DNA of 64,000 bases. Origin: Methylobacterium phyllostachyos (lineage in GTDB: Bacteria; Pseudomonadota; Alphaproteobacteria; Rhizobiales; Beijerinckiaceae). The stretch lies in the NCBI RefSeq assembly GCF_900103445.1, contig NZ_FNHS01000004.1:62001-126000 (forward strand), in the 5' to 3' direction. The notes under the pieces are model-generated. The model saw nothing but the letters and a program-made list of their open reading frames with translations. It searched no databases and was not told the DNA's origin. Positions within the stretch are counted from its first letter, which is position 1. Every line of letters begins with the position of its first letter. Of this stretch, positions 1-10,000 are shown in pieces. A program made the translations under genes and the position numbers.

Positions 1-1
1 A

Positions 2-1042
2 CTGCGCTCGATTGGCATCCAGCCCGACATCCTGCTCTGCCGCTGCGACCGGGACATCCCGGCCGACGAGCGGCGCAAGCTCGCGCTGTTCTGCAACGTC
101 CGCGAGACCGCGGTGATCGAGGCCCGGGACGTCGCCTCGATCTACGAGGTGCCGCTCTCATACCGGAAGGCCGGGCTCGACCGGGAGGTGCTCGGCCATT
201 TCGGTCTGGAGCACGGCCAGGAGCCCGATCTCGGCCGCTGGCAGACCATTGCCGAGCGGGTGCGCAACCCGGAGGGCGAGGTCTCCATTGCCATCGTGGG
301 TAAGTACACGGGCCTCAAGGACGCCTACAAGTCGCTGACCGAGGCCCTGACCCATGGCGGCATCAGCCACCGGGTGAAGGTCAACCTCGAATGGATCGAG
401 GCCGAGGTGTTCGAGCGCGAGGACCCCGCGCCGTTCCTCGAAGGCCTGAACGGCATCCTCGTGCCGGGCGGGTTCGGCCAACGGGGCGCCGAGGGCAAGA
501 TCCGCGCAGCCCGCTTCGCCCGCGAGAAGCGCATTCCCTATCTCGGCATCTGCTTCGGCATGCAGATGGCGGTGATCGAGGCGGCGCGCTCCCTCGCCGG
601 CCTGCCGGAAGCCAATTCGACCGAGTTCGGCGACACGGCCGAGCCGGTGGTCGGCCTGCTGACCGAGTGGCTGCGCGGCAACGAGCTGGAGCGGCGTGCC
701 GCAGCGGGCGATCTCGGCGGCACGATGCGGCTCGGCGCCTACGATGCGAAGCTCGATCCTGAATCGAAGATCGCGCAGATCTACGGCACCGCAGACATCT
801 CAGAGCGGCACCGCCACCGCTACGAGGTCAACATGGCCTATCGCGAGCGGCTGGAGGCCCAGGGCCTGCGCTTCTCCGGCGTGTCGCCGGACGGGCTCCT
901 GCCAGAAACGGTGGAGCATGTCGGGCATCCGTTCTTCATCGGCGTGCAGTTCCACCCGGAGCTGAAGTCGCGCCCCTTCGAGCCGCACCCGCTGTTCAAG
1001 GGTTTCGTCGGCGCGGCGATCGAGCAGAGCCGGCTGGTCTGA
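2..1042 (+). CDS. pyrG: CTP synthase, C-terminal part (5' end outside window)
   Basis: Makes CTP from UTP, ATP and glutamine in the cytoplasm. The reading frame is open from base 2, so the gene enters the window already under way and about 346 codons are visible: the end of the synthetase domain ([17 protein letters not shown]) followed by the class I glutamine amidotransferase domain. The nucleophile Cys lies in GICFGMQ (codon 551-553) and the catalytic His in VQFHPE (codon 953-955). The family is normally about 540 residues, so roughly 200 N-terminal residues are missing only because of the window edge. A strong hairpin follows the stop codon. The identification is secure. Confidence 0.97.
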   Translation: MRSIGIQPDILLCRCDRDIPADERRKLALFCNVRETAVIEARDVASIYEVPLSYRKAGLDREVLGHFGLEHGQEPDLGRWQTIAERVRNPEGEVSIAIVGKYTGLKDAYKSLTEALTHGGISHRVKVNLEWIEAEVFEREDPAPFLEGLNGILVPGGFGQRGAEGKIRAARFAREKRIPYLGICFGMQMAVIEAARSLAGLPEANSTEFGDTAEPVVGLLTEWLRGNELERRAAAGDLGGTMRLGAYDAKLDPESKIAQIYGTADISERHRHRYEVNMAYRERLEAQGLRFSGVSPDGLLPETVEHVGHPFFIGVQFHPELKSRPFEPHPLFKGFVGAAIEQSRLV

Positions 1043-1046
1043 GGCC

Positions 1047-1076
1047 GCGGCGGCGCGCCGCTTCTCGCGCCGCCGC
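1047..1076 (+). terminator. Hairpin after pyrG, possible terminator
   Basis: Perfect 11-bp GC stem (gcggcggcgcg paired with cgcgccgccgc) with an 8-nt loop, five bases after the pyrG stop. There is no following T-run, so it may end transcription only weakly or with Rho, or act as a 3' stabiliser. It ends 24 bases before the chosen holC start. Confidence 0.5.
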
Positions 1077-1100
1077 GTGGGACCCTATATGGGTGCGGCC

Positions 1101-1553
1101 GTGACCGAAATTTTGTTCTACCACATGCAGCGACAGCCCCTGGAAAAGGTGCTGCCGAACCTCGTCGAGCGCTCCCTCGACCGCGGCTGGCAGGCCGCGG
1201 TCCAGGCCGCCACCGAGGAGCGTCTGCAGGCGCTCGACGATCACCTCTGGACGTATTCCGACGAAAGCTTCCTGCCGCACGGCACCGACCGCGAGCCCGA
1301 CGCGGGAAGCCAGCCGGTGGTGCTGACCCTGCGGGACGTGAATCCCAACGCGGCCTCGATCCGCTTCCTCGTGGAGGGCGCCGACCTGCCGCCGGATGCG
1401 GACGCTTACGAGCGGATCTGCATCCTGTTCGACGGGACCGATCAGGACGCCCTGCTGCGCGCCCGCGAGCAGTGGAAGCAAGCCAAGGAGGCCGGCCACA
1501 CGGTCGCCTACTGGCAGCAGGACGATTCGGGCCGCTGGAACAAGAAGGCGTGA
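1101..1553 (+). CDS. holC: DNA polymerase III chi subunit
   Basis: Clamp-loader accessory subunit that in the known family links DNA polymerase III to single-strand binding protein. The 150-residue product begins with the typical chi pattern TEILFYHMQRQPLEKVLPNL, continues ERSLDRGW.AAVQ, and has the conserved middle part LWTYSDESFLPHG. Length matches the family. I chose the GTG at 1101 because homologues start with M-T-E; an in-frame ATG at 1089 would add four residues. The next gene begins two bases after this stop, suggesting a shared transcript. Confidence is high for the family, moderate for the start. Confidence 0.88.
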   Translation: MTEILFYHMQRQPLEKVLPNLVERSLDRGWQAAVQAATEERLQALDDHLWTYSDESFLPHGTDREPDAGSQPVVLTLRDVNPNAASIRFLVEGADLPPDADAYERICILFDGTDQDALLRAREQWKQAKEAGHTVAYWQQDDSGRWNKKA

Positions 1554-1555
1554 CC

Positions 1556-3130
1556 GTGACCCTCAGCAAACGTCTCACCGGCGCCGCGCTCGGCCTCGCT
1601 CTGGCGTTGGGCTCAGCCCCGCCGCTTAGCGCCCAGGATGCCCCGCACGGCCATGCCCAGACGGAGGCGAAGCAGGCTCCGCGTGGCCCGGAGGGGCGCC
1701 GCCTGCCACCGGACTCGGTGACGCAGCAGAGCATTACGCTGCCGGACGGCCGGACCCTCGCCTTCACCGCCACCGCGGGAAGCCTGCCGCTGGTCGACGA
1801 ATCCGGCAAGCTTCAGGCCGAGATCGCCTACGTGGCCTACACGATGGCGCCGGAGGCCGGGCAAACCCGTCCTGTCACCTTCGCGGTCAACGGCGGCCCC
1901 GGCGCAGCCTCGGCCTATCTGAACATTGGGGCGATCGGCCCCTGGCGACTGCCCACGGGCAGCGGCAGCATCAGCCCGTCGCAAGCAGTGGCGCTCACCC
2001 CCAACGACGGCACCTGGCTCGATTTCACCGACCTCGTGTTCATCGATCCGGTCGGCACCGGCTACAGCCGCGCGGCGGATGGCAACGGCAAGGCCTACTG
2101 GTCGGTCGATTCCGACGCCTCGACCCTGGCGGCGGCCATGGCGCGCTATCTGCGGGTCAACGACCGCATGGCGGCGCCGAAATTCTTCGTGGGCGAGAGC
2201 TACGGCGGCTTTCGCGGGCCGCTGATCGCCGAGAAGCTGCAGGAGGAGATCGGCGTCGGCCTCTCCGGCATGGTGCTGCTCTCGCCGGTGCTCGACTTTG
2301 GGTGGCTGGAGACACCCCGGGCCAACCCCTGGGGTTACGTGCTCAAGCTCCCCTCCCTCGCGGCCGGGGCGCTGGAGCGGAAGGGCACCGTGCCGACGGC
2401 GGCCCTGCTCGGTGACGCCGAGGCCTACGCCGCGGGCCCCTACCTGGCGGATCTGCTGAAGGGGCCATCCGATTCCGGCGCGGTGGCACGGATGACCGAG
2501 AAGGTCGCCCCCCTGGTCGGGCTCGATGCCGCGCTCGTGCGGTCCCAGGCGGCGCGCCTTTCCACCCGGAGTGTCCAGCGCGAGATCGACCGGGCCGAGG
2601 GTCGCGTCGCCAGCGCCTACGACACCGGCATCACCGGCTGGGACCCGAATCCGGATGCGGCGCAATCGAGCTTCGACGATCCCCAGCTCACCGCGCTCCA
2701 GGCACCGCTAACCAGCGCGATGCTCGACCTCTACGCCCGCACGCTGAAATGGCCCGTGCCGAACATGCGCTACGAGCTCCTCAGCAACGCCGTGAACCAC
2801 GGCTGGAGCTGGGGCTCGGGCCGGCAGGCGCCGGAGGTGCTGTCCAACCTCAAGGGCGCGCTGGCGCTTGACGGACACCTGCGCGTCCTCGTGGCGCACG
2901 GCTTCACGGACCTCGTGACCCCCTACTTCGCCTCGAAGCTCCTGCTCGCGCAGGTTCCGGCCTACGCGGCCGGGCGCCTGGATCTGGCGGTCTATCCGGG
3001 GGGGCACATGTTTTATACGCGGCCCGATTCGCGGGCTGCGTTCCACCGGGACGTGGCACGGCTCTACACGGATGCCCTCAAGGCACGCGACGGGGATGCG
3101 GCGCCCAGGAACGGAAAGGATGCGCCCTGA
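1556..3130 (+). CDS. Secreted S10-family serine carboxypeptidase-like protein
   Basis: Predicted exported peptidase of 524 residues. A signal peptide spans about residues 1-24 (hydrophobic LGLALALGSAPPLSA then QDA), supporting the GTG start at 1556 rather than an upstream ATG inside holC. The catalytic set of the S10 carboxypeptidase family is present: Ser215 in GESYGGF, Asp452 in HGFTDLVTPY and His484 in YPGGHMFY. The oxyanion-type motif VNGGPGAAS is near residue 112. Substrate is unknown; the family removes C-terminal amino acids from peptides. It lies two bases after holC and converges with the DUF4424 gene. Confidence 0.88.
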   Translation: MTLSKRLTGAALGLALALGSAPPLSAQDAPHGHAQTEAKQAPRGPEGRRLPPDSVTQQSITLPDGRTLAFTATAGSLPLVDESGKLQAEIAYVAYTMAPEAGQTRPVTFAVNGGPGAASAYLNIGAIGPWRLPTGSGSISPSQAVALTPNDGTWLDFTDLVFIDPVGTGYSRAADGNGKAYWSVDSDASTLAAAMARYLRVNDRMAAPKFFVGESYGGFRGPLIAEKLQEEIGVGLSGMVLLSPVLDFGWLETPRANPWGYVLKLPSLAAGALERKGTVPTAALLGDAEAYAAGPYLADLLKGPSDSGAVARMTEKVAPLVGLDAALVRSQAARLSTRSVQREIDRAEGRVASAYDTGITGWDPNPDAAQSSFDDPQLTALQAPLTSAMLDLYARTLKWPVPNMRYELLSNAVNHGWSWGSGRQAPEVLSNLKGALALDGHLRVLVAHGFTDLVTPYFASKLLLAQVPAYAAGRLDLAVYPGGHMFYTRPDSRAAFHRDVARLYTDALKARDGDAAPRNGKDAP

Positions 3131-3215
3131 CGAAGCATGGCCCCGCCAAACCCGAGGGGTCCGAGCGTCGAAGGCAAGATCCGGATCTGCACCGAACGCG
3201 ATGTCGAGCTGGCCG

Positions 3216-4238
3216 TCAGATCGGGGGCACGGCTGAGATGCGCGACGCGCTTTTCAGGAAGAGCACATCGATATCGCGCTGCGGCTGGTAATCCTTCACG
3301 ACCATCTCGACAGTGGTCGGACCGGTTTTTTTGAGATTGCTGCCGCAGAAGGCGACCATCGTGGAGGGATCGCCCTTGTCCACGATCAGCCTGAACGTGC
3401 CGATCGACCCGGTCCCCGCCGGGACGACGTAGGTCAGATACTGCTCGTAGGCCTGGAAGGACCGGCTGCCATCGGCGCTCGCCCGCCGGTACAGGCTTTG
3501 GGCCGATCGCGCGAAGGCGGGATCCGTGCAGAACCGGTCCTCATAGCGTGCCATCTGCGTCGTGTTCAGATCCGGCGACCCGAACGACAGGCTGGACTGG
3601 ACGCCGAGGCTGGGCGTGAAGCTTTGGTGAATCGCGACCTCTCGTCCGGCCGGAAAGACCTGTCGACGCGCATAGCGCGATTTCAGTGTCCACAAGGGGA
3701 CGTCCGAGATCGTCCCATCCGAGTGCACCTGCCGCTCGAGGAAGCCGGCCTCGATCAGGCCCTTGCGGCGCGTTTCCGAGATCCGGCGCAGGGGCTCCGC
3801 GGTCGCCGCGACGGTCGGCACCAGAGGGATCCCCAGGCTCGCGAGCGCGTCGGTGATCTCGACCGCTTGTCCTTCGCGCATCAGGAAGGCGTGTTGATCG
3901 AGCTGCCAGGGGACGGTTTGGCCGTCGACCGTCGCCTCGAAGGCGAGGAAATTGGCCTGCGCCGGATCGGGGAGAGTCACCGCCAACGCGGGCGCACCGG
4001 CGAGATCGGGCATCGGGAATGTCAGGGTGGCCTCGATGTCGGCACCGGTCGGATTGCGGAACCGGTAATCGGCCCTCACCTCCCGCTCCGAGAGATAGAG
4101 CTCTTCCGCGACGAGCGTGATCGTGCGTCCTGGATCCAGGACGAGGCCCCCCGCCTTGAGCGCGCCTTCGGCGTCGTCGGCGCGGACCGGCAGGGATGCC
4201 GCCGCGAGAAGAGCGAAAGCCAGCGACAAAATCTTCAT
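3216..4238 (-). CDS. DUF4424 family exported protein
   Basis: A 340-residue protein with a clear signal peptide (MKILSLAFALLAAASLPVRA, then DD), probably periplasmic. The body reads like DUF4424: a stretch with LYLSEREVRADYRFRN and TFPMPDL, then SRYARRQVFPAGREVAIHQ and a C-terminal part ending in LVIVDKG-like and FLKSASR segments. No catalytic motif is visible and the function is unknown. I chose the ATG at 4238, directly before the signal peptide, over one three codons upstream. It is divergent from the riboswitch and cob operon and convergent with the S10 peptidase gene. Confidence 0.8.
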   Translation of the reverse strand: MKILSLAFALLAAASLPVRADDAEGALKAGGLVLDPGRTITLVAEELYLSEREVRADYRFRNPTGADIEATLTFPMPDLAGAPALAVTLPDPAQANFLAFEATVDGQTVPWQLDQHAFLMREGQAVEITDALASLGIPLVPTVAATAEPLRRISETRRKGLIEAGFLERQVHSDGTISDVPLWTLKSRYARRQVFPAGREVAIHQSFTPSLGVQSSLSFGSPDLNTTQMARYEDRFCTDPAFARSAQSLYRRASADGSRSFQAYEQYLTYVVPAGTGSIGTFRLIVDKGDPSTMVAFCGSNLKKTGPTTVEMVVKDYQPQRDIDVLFLKSASRISAVPPI

Positions 4239-4398
4239 CACGATCACGCGTCAAAGTTCAGTGTTGTGGACAACCAGCGCGGCCATGCGACCATCTGGAC
4301 GCCCGTCCCGCCCGCCGATTTCCGCCGTTCGCAAGGCAGAGGATATGATTCCGCGGCCGCTCCGTTGTGCGAGGGCTGTCATGCGTCTACAACGATCG

Positions 4399-4569
4399 CG
4401 TGACGGTGCCCCGGCAACGGGGTGAAAAGGGAATGCGGTGAGGGGCGCGAGCCTCGACTCCGCGGCTGCCCCCGCAACTGTGAGCGGCGAGCGCCTGCCG
4501 AGGGCCACCGGAGTAATCCGGGAAGGCGGCAGGGGCGTCGAGCCGCGAGCCAGGAGACCTGCCGTCACG
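4399..4569 (+). promoter_or_regulatory. Cobalamin (adenosylcobalamin-type) riboswitch
   Basis: The closing P1 helix is exact: cgtgacgg (4399-4406) pairs with ccgtcacg (4562-4569). Inside are the conserved blocks GGTGCC (4405-4410), gaaaagggaatgcggtg (4424-4440), the core GCTGCCCCCGCAACTGT (4465-4481) and the B12 box gagccaggagacctgcc (about 4547-4563). A small GC hairpin (4585-4590 with 4596-4601) follows, just before the GGAG ribosome site of cbtB at 4603-4606, so control is probably by ribosome access or termination there. A possible -10 tatgat lies at 4344-4349. It should turn off the whole cob operon when cobalamin is plentiful. Confidence 0.95.
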
Positions 4570-4614
4570 ACAGGATCCCGAAGCGCCGCCGGTGGGGCGG
4601 CTGGAGACACACGC

Positions 4615-4797
4615 ATGACCACCTCGACCCTCGCCCCCGTCGCCGTCGGCACCCGCGCTTCTGAGCGCCCCGTCGCCGTCGCGCTCGCGGCCTTCCTCGG
4701 CCTCGGCCTGCTGTTCATGGTCGGGTTTTCGCCGGCGATCGCGTTCCACAACGCGGCCCACGACTTCCGGCATACCCAGAACTTCCCCTGTCACTGA
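4615..4797 (+). CDS. cbtB: CbtB, small cobalt transporter subunit
   Basis: A 60-residue membrane protein with one central transmembrane helix (VAVALAAFLGLGLLFMVGF, about residues 24-42) and a histidine-rich C-terminus, AFHNAAHDFRHTQNFPCH, which is the signature of CbtB. CbtB and CbtA form a proposed B12-repressed cobalt uptake system. It starts 45 bases after the riboswitch with GGAG at 4603-4606, and is followed 16 bases later by cbtA. The riboswitch context and the histidine tail agree with cobalt handling; transport itself is inferred from the family. Confidence 0.92.
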   Translation: MTTSTLAPVAVGTRASERPVAVALAAFLGLGLLFMVGFSPAIAFHNAAHDFRHTQNFPCH

Positions 4798-4813
4798 CGC
4801 CACCGGCGCAGGC

Positions 4814-5551
4814 ATGATCATCCGGCTTCTGTCGGCGGCTCTGGCCGCCGGCTTCTTCGCGGCCGTCGTCGTGACGGGCCTCGAACTCACGCTGACCTCG
4901 CCGCTGATCGTGGCCGCTGAGCGCTACGAACAGGCCGAGCCCAGCCATCAGGCCGACCGCGCGCTGCCGATCGTCCTCGCGCATGCCGGCCACGACCACA
5001 CAGCACCGGACGCCGCGCCGGAATGGCAACCGGGCGCGGGCCTGCCACGCATGGCCTTTACCGGACTGGCGACTCTCGTCGGCGCGGTCGGCTACGCGCT
5101 GCTGCTCGGCGCCGTGATGCTCGCCTGCGGGCGGGAGCCGACGCCGCAGGTCGCCCTCGCCTTCGCGGTCGCGGGTTTCGCGAGTGTCGCCCTGGCGCCG
5201 GGCCTAGGCCTGCCACCGGAGCTGCCCGGCAGTGAGGCGGCGCCGCTGGCGGTTCGGCAGGCGTGGTGGGTCATGACCGCCGCAGCGACCGCGATGGGCC
5301 TCTACCTGATCGCGGTGCGCCGGACCTTGATCGCCATCCTGGGTGGCCTCGTGCTGATCATCGCGCCGCATGTGGTCGGCGCGCCGCAAGCGCCGGAAGG
5401 GGCATCGGCGTTGCCCGCGGCGCTGGCCGCACAGTTCGCCGCGCGCTCCCTCGCGATCAGCTTCGTGTTCTGGATGCTGCTCGGCCTCGGGCTAGGCCGG
5501 GCGTGGCAGGTCTTCGGACGCGAGACGGCGCGGGGGACGGCCCGTGCCTGA
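4814..5551 (+). CDS. cbtA: CbtA, cobalt transporter membrane subunit
   Basis: A 245-residue multi-helix membrane protein, the CbtA partner of CbtB. It starts with a membrane helix (LLSAALAAGFFAAVVVTGLE), has a periplasmic-type loop rich in His (HAGHDHTAPDAAPEW, near residues 56-70) and then further hydrophobic helices including TGLATLVGAVGYALLLGAVM and a last one near residues 216-232. The fold and the riboswitch-controlled neighbourhood support cobalt uptake for corrin synthesis. Its last eight bases overlap the start of the DUF1636 gene, implying translational coupling. Confidence 0.9.
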   Translation: MIIRLLSAALAAGFFAAVVVTGLELTLTSPLIVAAERYEQAEPSHQADRALPIVLAHAGHDHTAPDAAPEWQPGAGLPRMAFTGLATLVGAVGYALLLGAVMLACGREPTPQVALAFAVAGFASVALAPGLGLPPELPGSEAAPLAVRQAWWVMTAAATAMGLYLIAVRRTLIAILGGLVLIIAPHVVGAPQAPEGASALPAALAAQFAARSLAISFVFWMLLGLGLGRAWQVFGRETARGTARA

Positions 5552-5945
5552 GACCATCCTCTACGTCTGCACCACCTGTCGCCGCGAAGGCGACGATCCG
5601 GACGGCCTCCGGGCCGGCGCCCGCCTCCTCGACGCCCTGCGGGATCGGGCCGGCGGCACGCCGGATCTGCGCGTCGAGCCGGTGGAGTGCCTGTCGGTCT
5701 GCAAGCGGCCCTGCACGGTGGCCGTCGCCGCCGCCGACCGCTGGACCTACGTGTACGGTGACATGGATCCGGCCGCCTCCGCCGAAACGATCCTGGCCGG
5801 GCTCGCCGCCTATGCGGCGACGCCGGACGGCATCGTGCCCTGGCGCGAGCGGCCATCCGCGTTCAAGAAGGGCGTGATCGCCCGCATTCCCCCCTTCCCC
5901 GCACCGCGCCCGCTTCCGGCCGGCACTCCGGAGGCCGCCGAATGA
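5544..5945 (+). CDS. DUF1636 family cysteine-rich metal-binding protein
   Basis: A 133-residue cytoplasmic protein of the DUF1636 type, with five cysteines at residues 9, 12, 49, 53 and 57 (YVCTTCRR and VECLSVCKRPCTVA). The spacing resembles thioredoxin-fold 2Fe-2S ferredoxins, so an iron-sulfur or other metal site is likely; this is inference. The GTG start at 5544 overlaps the cbtA stop by eight bases, and its own stop overlaps the cobW start (ATGA). Position between the cobalt permease and the CobW GTPase argues for a role in metal delivery or redox during corrin synthesis, but no function is established here. Confidence 0.85.
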   Translation: MPETILYVCTTCRREGDDPDGLRAGARLLDALRDRAGGTPDLRVEPVECLSVCKRPCTVAVAAADRWTYVYGDMDPAASAETILAGLAAYAATPDGIVPWRERPSAFKKGVIARIPPFPAPRPLPAGTPEAAE

Positions 5946-6976
5946 CGATTCTCGCCAAGATCCCCTGCACGATCGTCACGGGCTTCCTCGGCGCCGGCAA
6001 GACGACGCTGGTGCGCCACGTGATCGAGAACGCGAAGGGCCGCCGGCTCGCCATCCTGGTTAACGAGTTCGGCGATGTCGGCTTCGACAAGTCGTTCCTG
6101 GCCGCCTGCGGGGTGGAAGGCTGCACGGAGGACTCCATCGTCGAGCTTCCGAATGGCTGCATCTGCTGCACGGTGGCGGATGATTTCGTCCCGGCGCTCG
6201 AGACGCTGCTCGGCCGCGCCGAGCCGCCGGAGCACATCCTGATCGAGACCAGCGGCCTCGCCCTGCCGAAGCCGCTGGTCCAGGCCTTCCAATGGCCCGC
6301 GATCCGCTCGCGGGTGACGGTGGACGGTGTGGTGGCGGTGGTCGATGGGCCGGCGGTGGCGGCGGGCGACTTCGCGGACGATCCGGCGGCCCTGGCCGCC
6401 CAGCGCACCGCCGACCAGTCGGTCGATCACGACAATCCGCTGGAGGAGGTGTTCGAGGATCAGCTCCTCTGCGCCGACCTCGTGGTGCTCAACAAGGCCG
6501 ACGTGATCGACGCAGAGACCCGCGCCCGGGTCCGCGCTGAGGTCGAGGGCCACCTGCCCCGCGCCGTGAAGGTGGTGGAGACCGAGAAGGGCGCGATCGA
6601 TCCGCGGGTCCTGCTCGGCCTCGGCGCCGCGGCGGAAGACGACTTGGACGCCCGCCCCTCCCACCACGGCGAGGGCGAAGATCACGACCACGATGATTTC
6701 GAGACCGTGGCACTACCGATCCGCCCAGCGGTGACGGCGGCCGACCTCGCCGCGCGCGTCGAGAAGGCGGCCGAGACCGCGGGCGTGCTGCGGATCAAGG
6801 GCTTCGCGGAGGTCGAGGGCAAGGCGATGCGCCTCGTGGTGCAGGGCGTCGGCCGGCGCGTCACCCACCATTTCGACCGGCCCTGGCGATCGAGCGAGGC
6901 GCGCGACGGGGCGCTCGTGGTGATCGGCCTGAAGGGGTTTGATCGGGACGCCGTGGCGGCGGCGCTCGCGGGATGA
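5942..6976 (+). CDS. cobW: CobW, G3E-family GTPase metallochaperone
   Basis: A 344-residue P-loop GTPase of the COG0523/CobW group. Walker A is GFLGAGKTTL (residues about 14-23), the metal-binding CxCC motif is in NGCICCTVADD (about residue 72), the GTP base motif NKAD is in VVLNKADVI, and a His/Asp-rich segment (HHGEGEDHDHDD) lies near residue 240 before the C-terminal CobW domain. CobW proteins are thought to pass cobalt to the CobNST chelatase, which suits its place between the permease and cobN. Start overlaps the previous stop by four bases. Confidence 0.95.
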   Translation: MTILAKIPCTIVTGFLGAGKTTLVRHVIENAKGRRLAILVNEFGDVGFDKSFLAACGVEGCTEDSIVELPNGCICCTVADDFVPALETLLGRAEPPEHILIETSGLALPKPLVQAFQWPAIRSRVTVDGVVAVVDGPAVAAGDFADDPAALAAQRTADQSVDHDNPLEEVFEDQLLCADLVVLNKADVIDAETRARVRAEVEGHLPRAVKVVETEKGAIDPRVLLGLGAAAEDDLDARPSHHGEGEDHDHDDFETVALPIRPAVTAADLAARVEKAAETAGVLRIKGFAEVEGKAMRLVVQGVGRRVTHHFDRPWRSSEARDGALVVIGLKGFDRDAVAAALAG

Positions 6977-7022
6977 GATCCGTCGCGCGCGCCAGTCCGG
7001 ACAGGACCTAGGGACGGGCGCG

Positions 7023-10000
7023 ATGCATCTGGTGCGCATCGATGCCGTCTCCCTCGACGAGGGTGAGGCGGCCTTGGATCTCGGGCAGGAGCCCGGCGAC
7101 CTCGTGGTGCTGTCCTTCACCGACAGCGACCTCGCCGGGCTTGCCAGGGCTTACGCCGCAGAGCCGGGTCTTCCGAGCCTGCGCCTCGCCAAGATGGCCA
7201 AGCTGCGGCATCCCCTCTCTGTCGACGTCTACGTGGAACGCGTGGTCGCAGCTGCCAAGCTTGTGGTGATCCGCTGCCTCGGGGGCTTGGATTACTGGCG
7301 TTATGGGGTTGAGCGCTGCGCCGAGGCCGCCCGGGCGCATGGCGTCACGCTTGCCGTGCTGCCGGGCGACGACCGGCCCGATCCGCGGCTGGCCGCCTTC
7401 TCCACGGATCCCGCACTGGCGGATCGGCTCGACGCTTATTTTCGCGCCGGTGGCCCCGACAATCTGCGACGGATGCTGCGGCTGCTCGCGGCCCGGACGG
7501 GCGCCGACCTCCCGGTCGAGCCGCCCCGGCCGCTGCCCCGCGGCTTTCCATGGTGTCCGGGCTGCGGTGTTCTGGCCCTCGATCAGGCGGTCGCATTAGC
7601 CGAGACGGCCATCCCCCTCGTGGGCCTGCAGGCGGAGCCGCTGGCCCTGCTCATCGTCTACCGATCCGCCGTGCTCGGTGGCGAGACCGCGCCGTTCATC
7701 GCGCTGACCGCCGCCCTGCGCGCCCGGGGGATCGGCGTCCTGCCAATGGCGGTGTCGAGCCTGAAGGAGCCCGAAGCCGCCGAGGCGGTCGCGCAGGCCG
7801 TGCGGGCTCGCCGGCCCGATCTCGTTATCGCCGCGACCGCCTTCTCGGCCCGGGAGGACCGGACCGACTTCGTCCTCGACGGCGCAGCCTGCCCGGTGCT
7901 TCAGGCCTTCACGGTCGGGTCCGCACGCGCCGCCTGGGAGGCCTCTTCCCGGGGGCTCGGTGCGGCCGACCTCGCCATGCAGGTGGCCCTGCCGGAATTC
8001 GACGGGCGGCTTTCGGGCTTCCCGATCTCCTTCAAGGAGGAGGATGCGGAGATCGCGGGCTTCGCGGAGCGCCGGGCGGTGCCGTACGCGCCTGGGATCG
8101 CGGCGCTCGCCGATCGCGCAGCCGGCTGGCTGCGCCTCGCCGCGTTGCCACGGGCCGAGCGGCAGGTGGCCGTGGTTCTCTCCGACTATCCGGCACGGGG
8201 CGGCCGGGCCGGCTTCGCGGTCGGCCTCGACACGCCCGAGAGCGCCCGTTCCATCGCCTTGGACCTTGCCGCGGCAGGCTATGCCGCGGGTGGTCTGCCG
8301 GACGTTGGCGCGCTGATGGCGGCCCTGACCGAGGGGCCAGCGGATTTTGGCGTGCCGCTCGCCGCATACGCCGCATGGTTCGCGCAGGTGGCGGAGCCGA
8401 CCCGCAGCGCGATCCTGGACGCATGGGGAACGCCAGAGGCGGACGCCGCCTGCGCGGACGGCGCCTTTCGGTTCCGGATGGTGGAAACCCGAACGCGCGA
8501 TGCGGGGGAAACGCCGGGCGGCGGCCTCACCCTGTTCCTCCAACCCGATCGCGGCCGCGATCCGGATCGCAAGGCCGGCTACCACGATCCGGAACGCGTC
8601 CCGACCCACGGCTATCTCGCCTTCCACCTCGGGCTGCAGCGGCGTTTCGACGTCCTGGTCCAGCTCGGCACCCACGGCACGACCGAATGGCTGCCCGGCA
8701 AGGCGGTCGCCCTGTCGCCGGAATGCTCCCCGGCGCTCTGCGTCGGCGCCCTGCCGGTGATCTACCCGTTCATCGTCGACGATCCCGGCGAGGCCGCCCC
8801 GCTGAAGCGCCGGCTCGGCGGCGTCGCGCTCGGCCATCTGACACCGGCCGTTGCCGGGCCGGCGCTCTCCCCGGAAGCTGCGCGGCTGCGCGAGCTGGTC
8901 GAGGAATATTCCGCCGCCAGCGTCCTCGACCCCCGGCGGGCCGCCCTCATCGCCCGCGCCATCCTGGATGACGCCGCCGAAGCCGGGCTGCTCGAAGGTG
9001 CCGGCATCGGCGCCGACACGCCGATGGACGAGGCGCTGACCCGGCTCGATGCTCATCTCTGCGATCTTGGCGAAACTGTCTTCCGCGACGGCCTGCACGT
9101 CTTCGGCCGCGCGCCGGGCGATGCCTCTCCCGCTGTCGTGGAATCCGCCCTCTGCGAGCGGGCCGGCCTCCTCGCCGCCCTCGACGGGCGGTTCGTACCG
9201 CCCGGGCCATCCGGCTCCCCATCCCGCGGACGCGCGGACGTGTTGCCGACGGGCCGCAACCTCACGACCCTGGATCCCCGCGCGATCCCGAGTCGCGCCG
9301 CCGCGCTCCTCGGTGCGAAGGCGGCCGAGGCGGTGGTGACCCGCTACCTGCAGGACGAGGGTGCCTATCCCGCCCGGATCGTGATGGATCTCTGGGCCTC
9401 ACCGACCCTGCGCACCGGTGGCGAGGACGTGGCCCACGCCCTCGCGCTCATGGGCGTCCGGCCGGTCTGGGATCATGCCAGCACCCGCGTGACCGGCTTC
9501 GAGGTGCTGCCGCTGGCCATGCTCGACCGGCCGCGGATCGACGTGACCGTGCGTGTTTCGGGTGCGTTCCGCGATACCTTCCCAGACACGCTGGCGCTGA
9601 TCGACAGGGCCGCCCGCACCGTGGCCGACCGGGACGAGGCCGATGACGAGAATCCGCTGGCAGCGTCGCGCAGGCGCGGCGAGGCGTCCGCCCGGGTCTA
9701 CGGCGCGGCGCCGGGCCGTTATGGTGCCGGCGCCGCGGCCGCAGCCCTTGACAGCCCCTGGGAGGCGCGCGCCGATCTCGGTCGAGCGTATCTGGCCGCC
9801 AGCGCCTACGCGTATGGCGACCGCGAAGGACCCGATCCGGATTTCGCCGCGCGGATCGCGGCGGCCGACGCCTACCTCCACGCCTTCGACGTGGCGGAGC
9901 GCGACCTGTTCGACGGCGATGCCGCCGTCGATGCGATGGGTGGGTTCGCAGCCGCCGCCGCGCTGCAGGATGCGCGCCCTGCGCTCTACAGCCTCGACGT

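Noticed and set aside
838-1809. Long open frame (323 codons) on the minus strand over pyrG, holC and the S10 gene
   Set aside because: It covers three well-supported genes and its composition is Arg/Pro/Ala/Ser-rich as expected for an antisense frame in GC-rich DNA.
4399-4614. Small coding frames across the riboswitch (4422-4664 and similar)
   Set aside because: The sequence is fully explained by the conserved riboswitch blocks and paired P1 helix.
7596-9098. 500-codon minus-strand frame inside cobN
   Set aside because: cobN motifs are continuous across this stretch; the opposite frame is a shadow.
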